From contig JAEZPX010000133.1 in assembly GCA_023413275.1 (NCBI GenBank), forward strand, positions 1 to 5,188: a stretch of DNA of 5,188 nt, read 5' to 3'. The stretch's first letter is position 1. Each line of letters starts with the position of its first letter. Shown here piece after piece: positions 4,861 to 5,188 of this stretch. The position numbers and the translations under genes are program-made. Below the pieces are notes generated by a model. It had not been told where the DNA came from. It saw only the letters and a list, made by a program, of their open reading frames with translations, and ran no database searches. The DNA comes from Bacillota bacterium (lineage in GTDB: Bacteria; Bacillota; Clostridia; Lachnospirales; Anaerotignaceae).

Positions 4861-5188
4861 ATGAGCAAAGGTATTTTTGTAGTAATAGAGCAAAGAAGCG
4901 GCAAGGTTCAGAACGTAGGCCTTGAGCTGATCGGCGAATCCACCAGATTGAAAGAAGACCTCAAGGATGAAGTAGTTGCAGTCCTGTTGGGTCATGAAAT
5001 TGAAGGTCAGGTTGACAAGCTTTTCCACTATGGCGCAGACAAGGTTATCCTTGTTGACAGTCCTTATTTGAAAGAGTATGTAACAGAGCCTTATACAAAA
5101 GCTATCACAGCTATCGTTAAAGAATATGATCCTGAAATCATGCTGTTTGGCGCATCTTCCATCGGTCGTGACGTGGCTCCTCGTGTAG
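4861..5188 (+). CDS. etfA: Electron transfer flavoprotein subunit alpha (N-terminal part, continues beyond window)
   Basis: The first 109 codons are visible, with no stop before the right edge. The sequence opens with KGIFVVIEQRSGKVQNV (3-19), the start typical of clostridial EtfA, and reaches GASSIGRDVAPRV (97-109), the conserved end of the N-terminal alpha/beta domain. The C-terminal FAD-binding domain lies outside the window, so cofactor residues cannot be checked. The protein starts directly with the Etf domain and has no N-terminal ferredoxin extension, unlike the larger EtfA-type subunits of caffeyl-CoA reductase or lactate dehydrogenase complexes. It forms the heterodimer with EtfB and donates electrons to the acyl-CoA dehydrogenase. 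Its own strong ribosome binding site and the preceding hairpin suggest translation independent of etfB. Confidence 0.95.
   Translation, partial: MSKGIFVVIEQRSGKVQNVGLELIGESTRLKEDLKDEVVAVLLGHEIEGQVDKLFHYGADKVILVDSPYLKEYVTEPYTKAITAIVKEYDPEIMLFGASSIGRDVAPRV

Noticed and set aside
4348..5028. Minus-strand open frames at 4348-4683, 4428-4724 and 4804-5028
   Set aside because: They are antisense to etfB and etfA, show no conserved motif, and the last one would cross the hairpin region.

Overview
The window looks like the chromosome of a low-GC, Gram-positive anaerobe of the class Clostridia, perhaps a Lachnospiraceae or Anaerotignum-like fermenter. The reasons are the AT-rich intergenic DNA, the strong AAGGAGG-type ribosome binding sites, an acyl-CoA dehydrogenase closely resembling clostridial butyryl-CoA dehydrogenase, and Etf subunits with the signature of the clostridial electron-bifurcating type. 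The genus is an inference; no rRNA or other marker is present.

Layout: two transcription units diverge from an intergenic region at 2503-2720. Leftward (minus strand) is a PAS/AAA+ sigma-54-dependent activator (1075-2502). It overlaps by four bases (ATGA) a secreted protein with a copper-amine-oxidase-N/stalk-type domain and a ComEC-like metallo-beta-lactamase domain (1078 to beyond the left edge, 359 codons visible). Rightward (plus strand) are a short-chain acyl-CoA dehydrogenase (2721-3863), EtfB (3940-4731) and the first 109 codons of EtfA (4861 to beyond the right edge).

The control region is the most informative part. It carries a near-perfect -24/-12 sigma-54 promoter (TTGGCACGGTAATTGCT, 2630-2646) pointing at the dehydrogenase-Etf operon. 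About 100 bp upstream lies a TAACAA-N5-TTGTTA inverted repeat at the expected place for an activator site. That repeat also overlaps the -10/spacer of a sigma-70-type promoter for the activator gene. The simplest reading is that the PAS activator binds there, switches on the dehydrogenase-Etf operon through RpoN and represses itself. A second inverted repeat with the same half-sites sits at the predicted transcription start.

Together the dehydrogenase and EtfAB would reduce a short-chain enoyl-CoA (crotonyl-CoA or similar) with NADH, probably coupled to ferredoxin reduction by flavin-based bifurcation. No crotonase, thiolase or hydroxybutyryl-CoA dehydrogenase gene is visible beside them. Both intercistronic gaps in the operon hold inverted repeats; the one before etfA is a long, nearly continuous hairpin. 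No RNA gene, insertion sequence, CRISPR array or convincing rho-independent terminator was seen.
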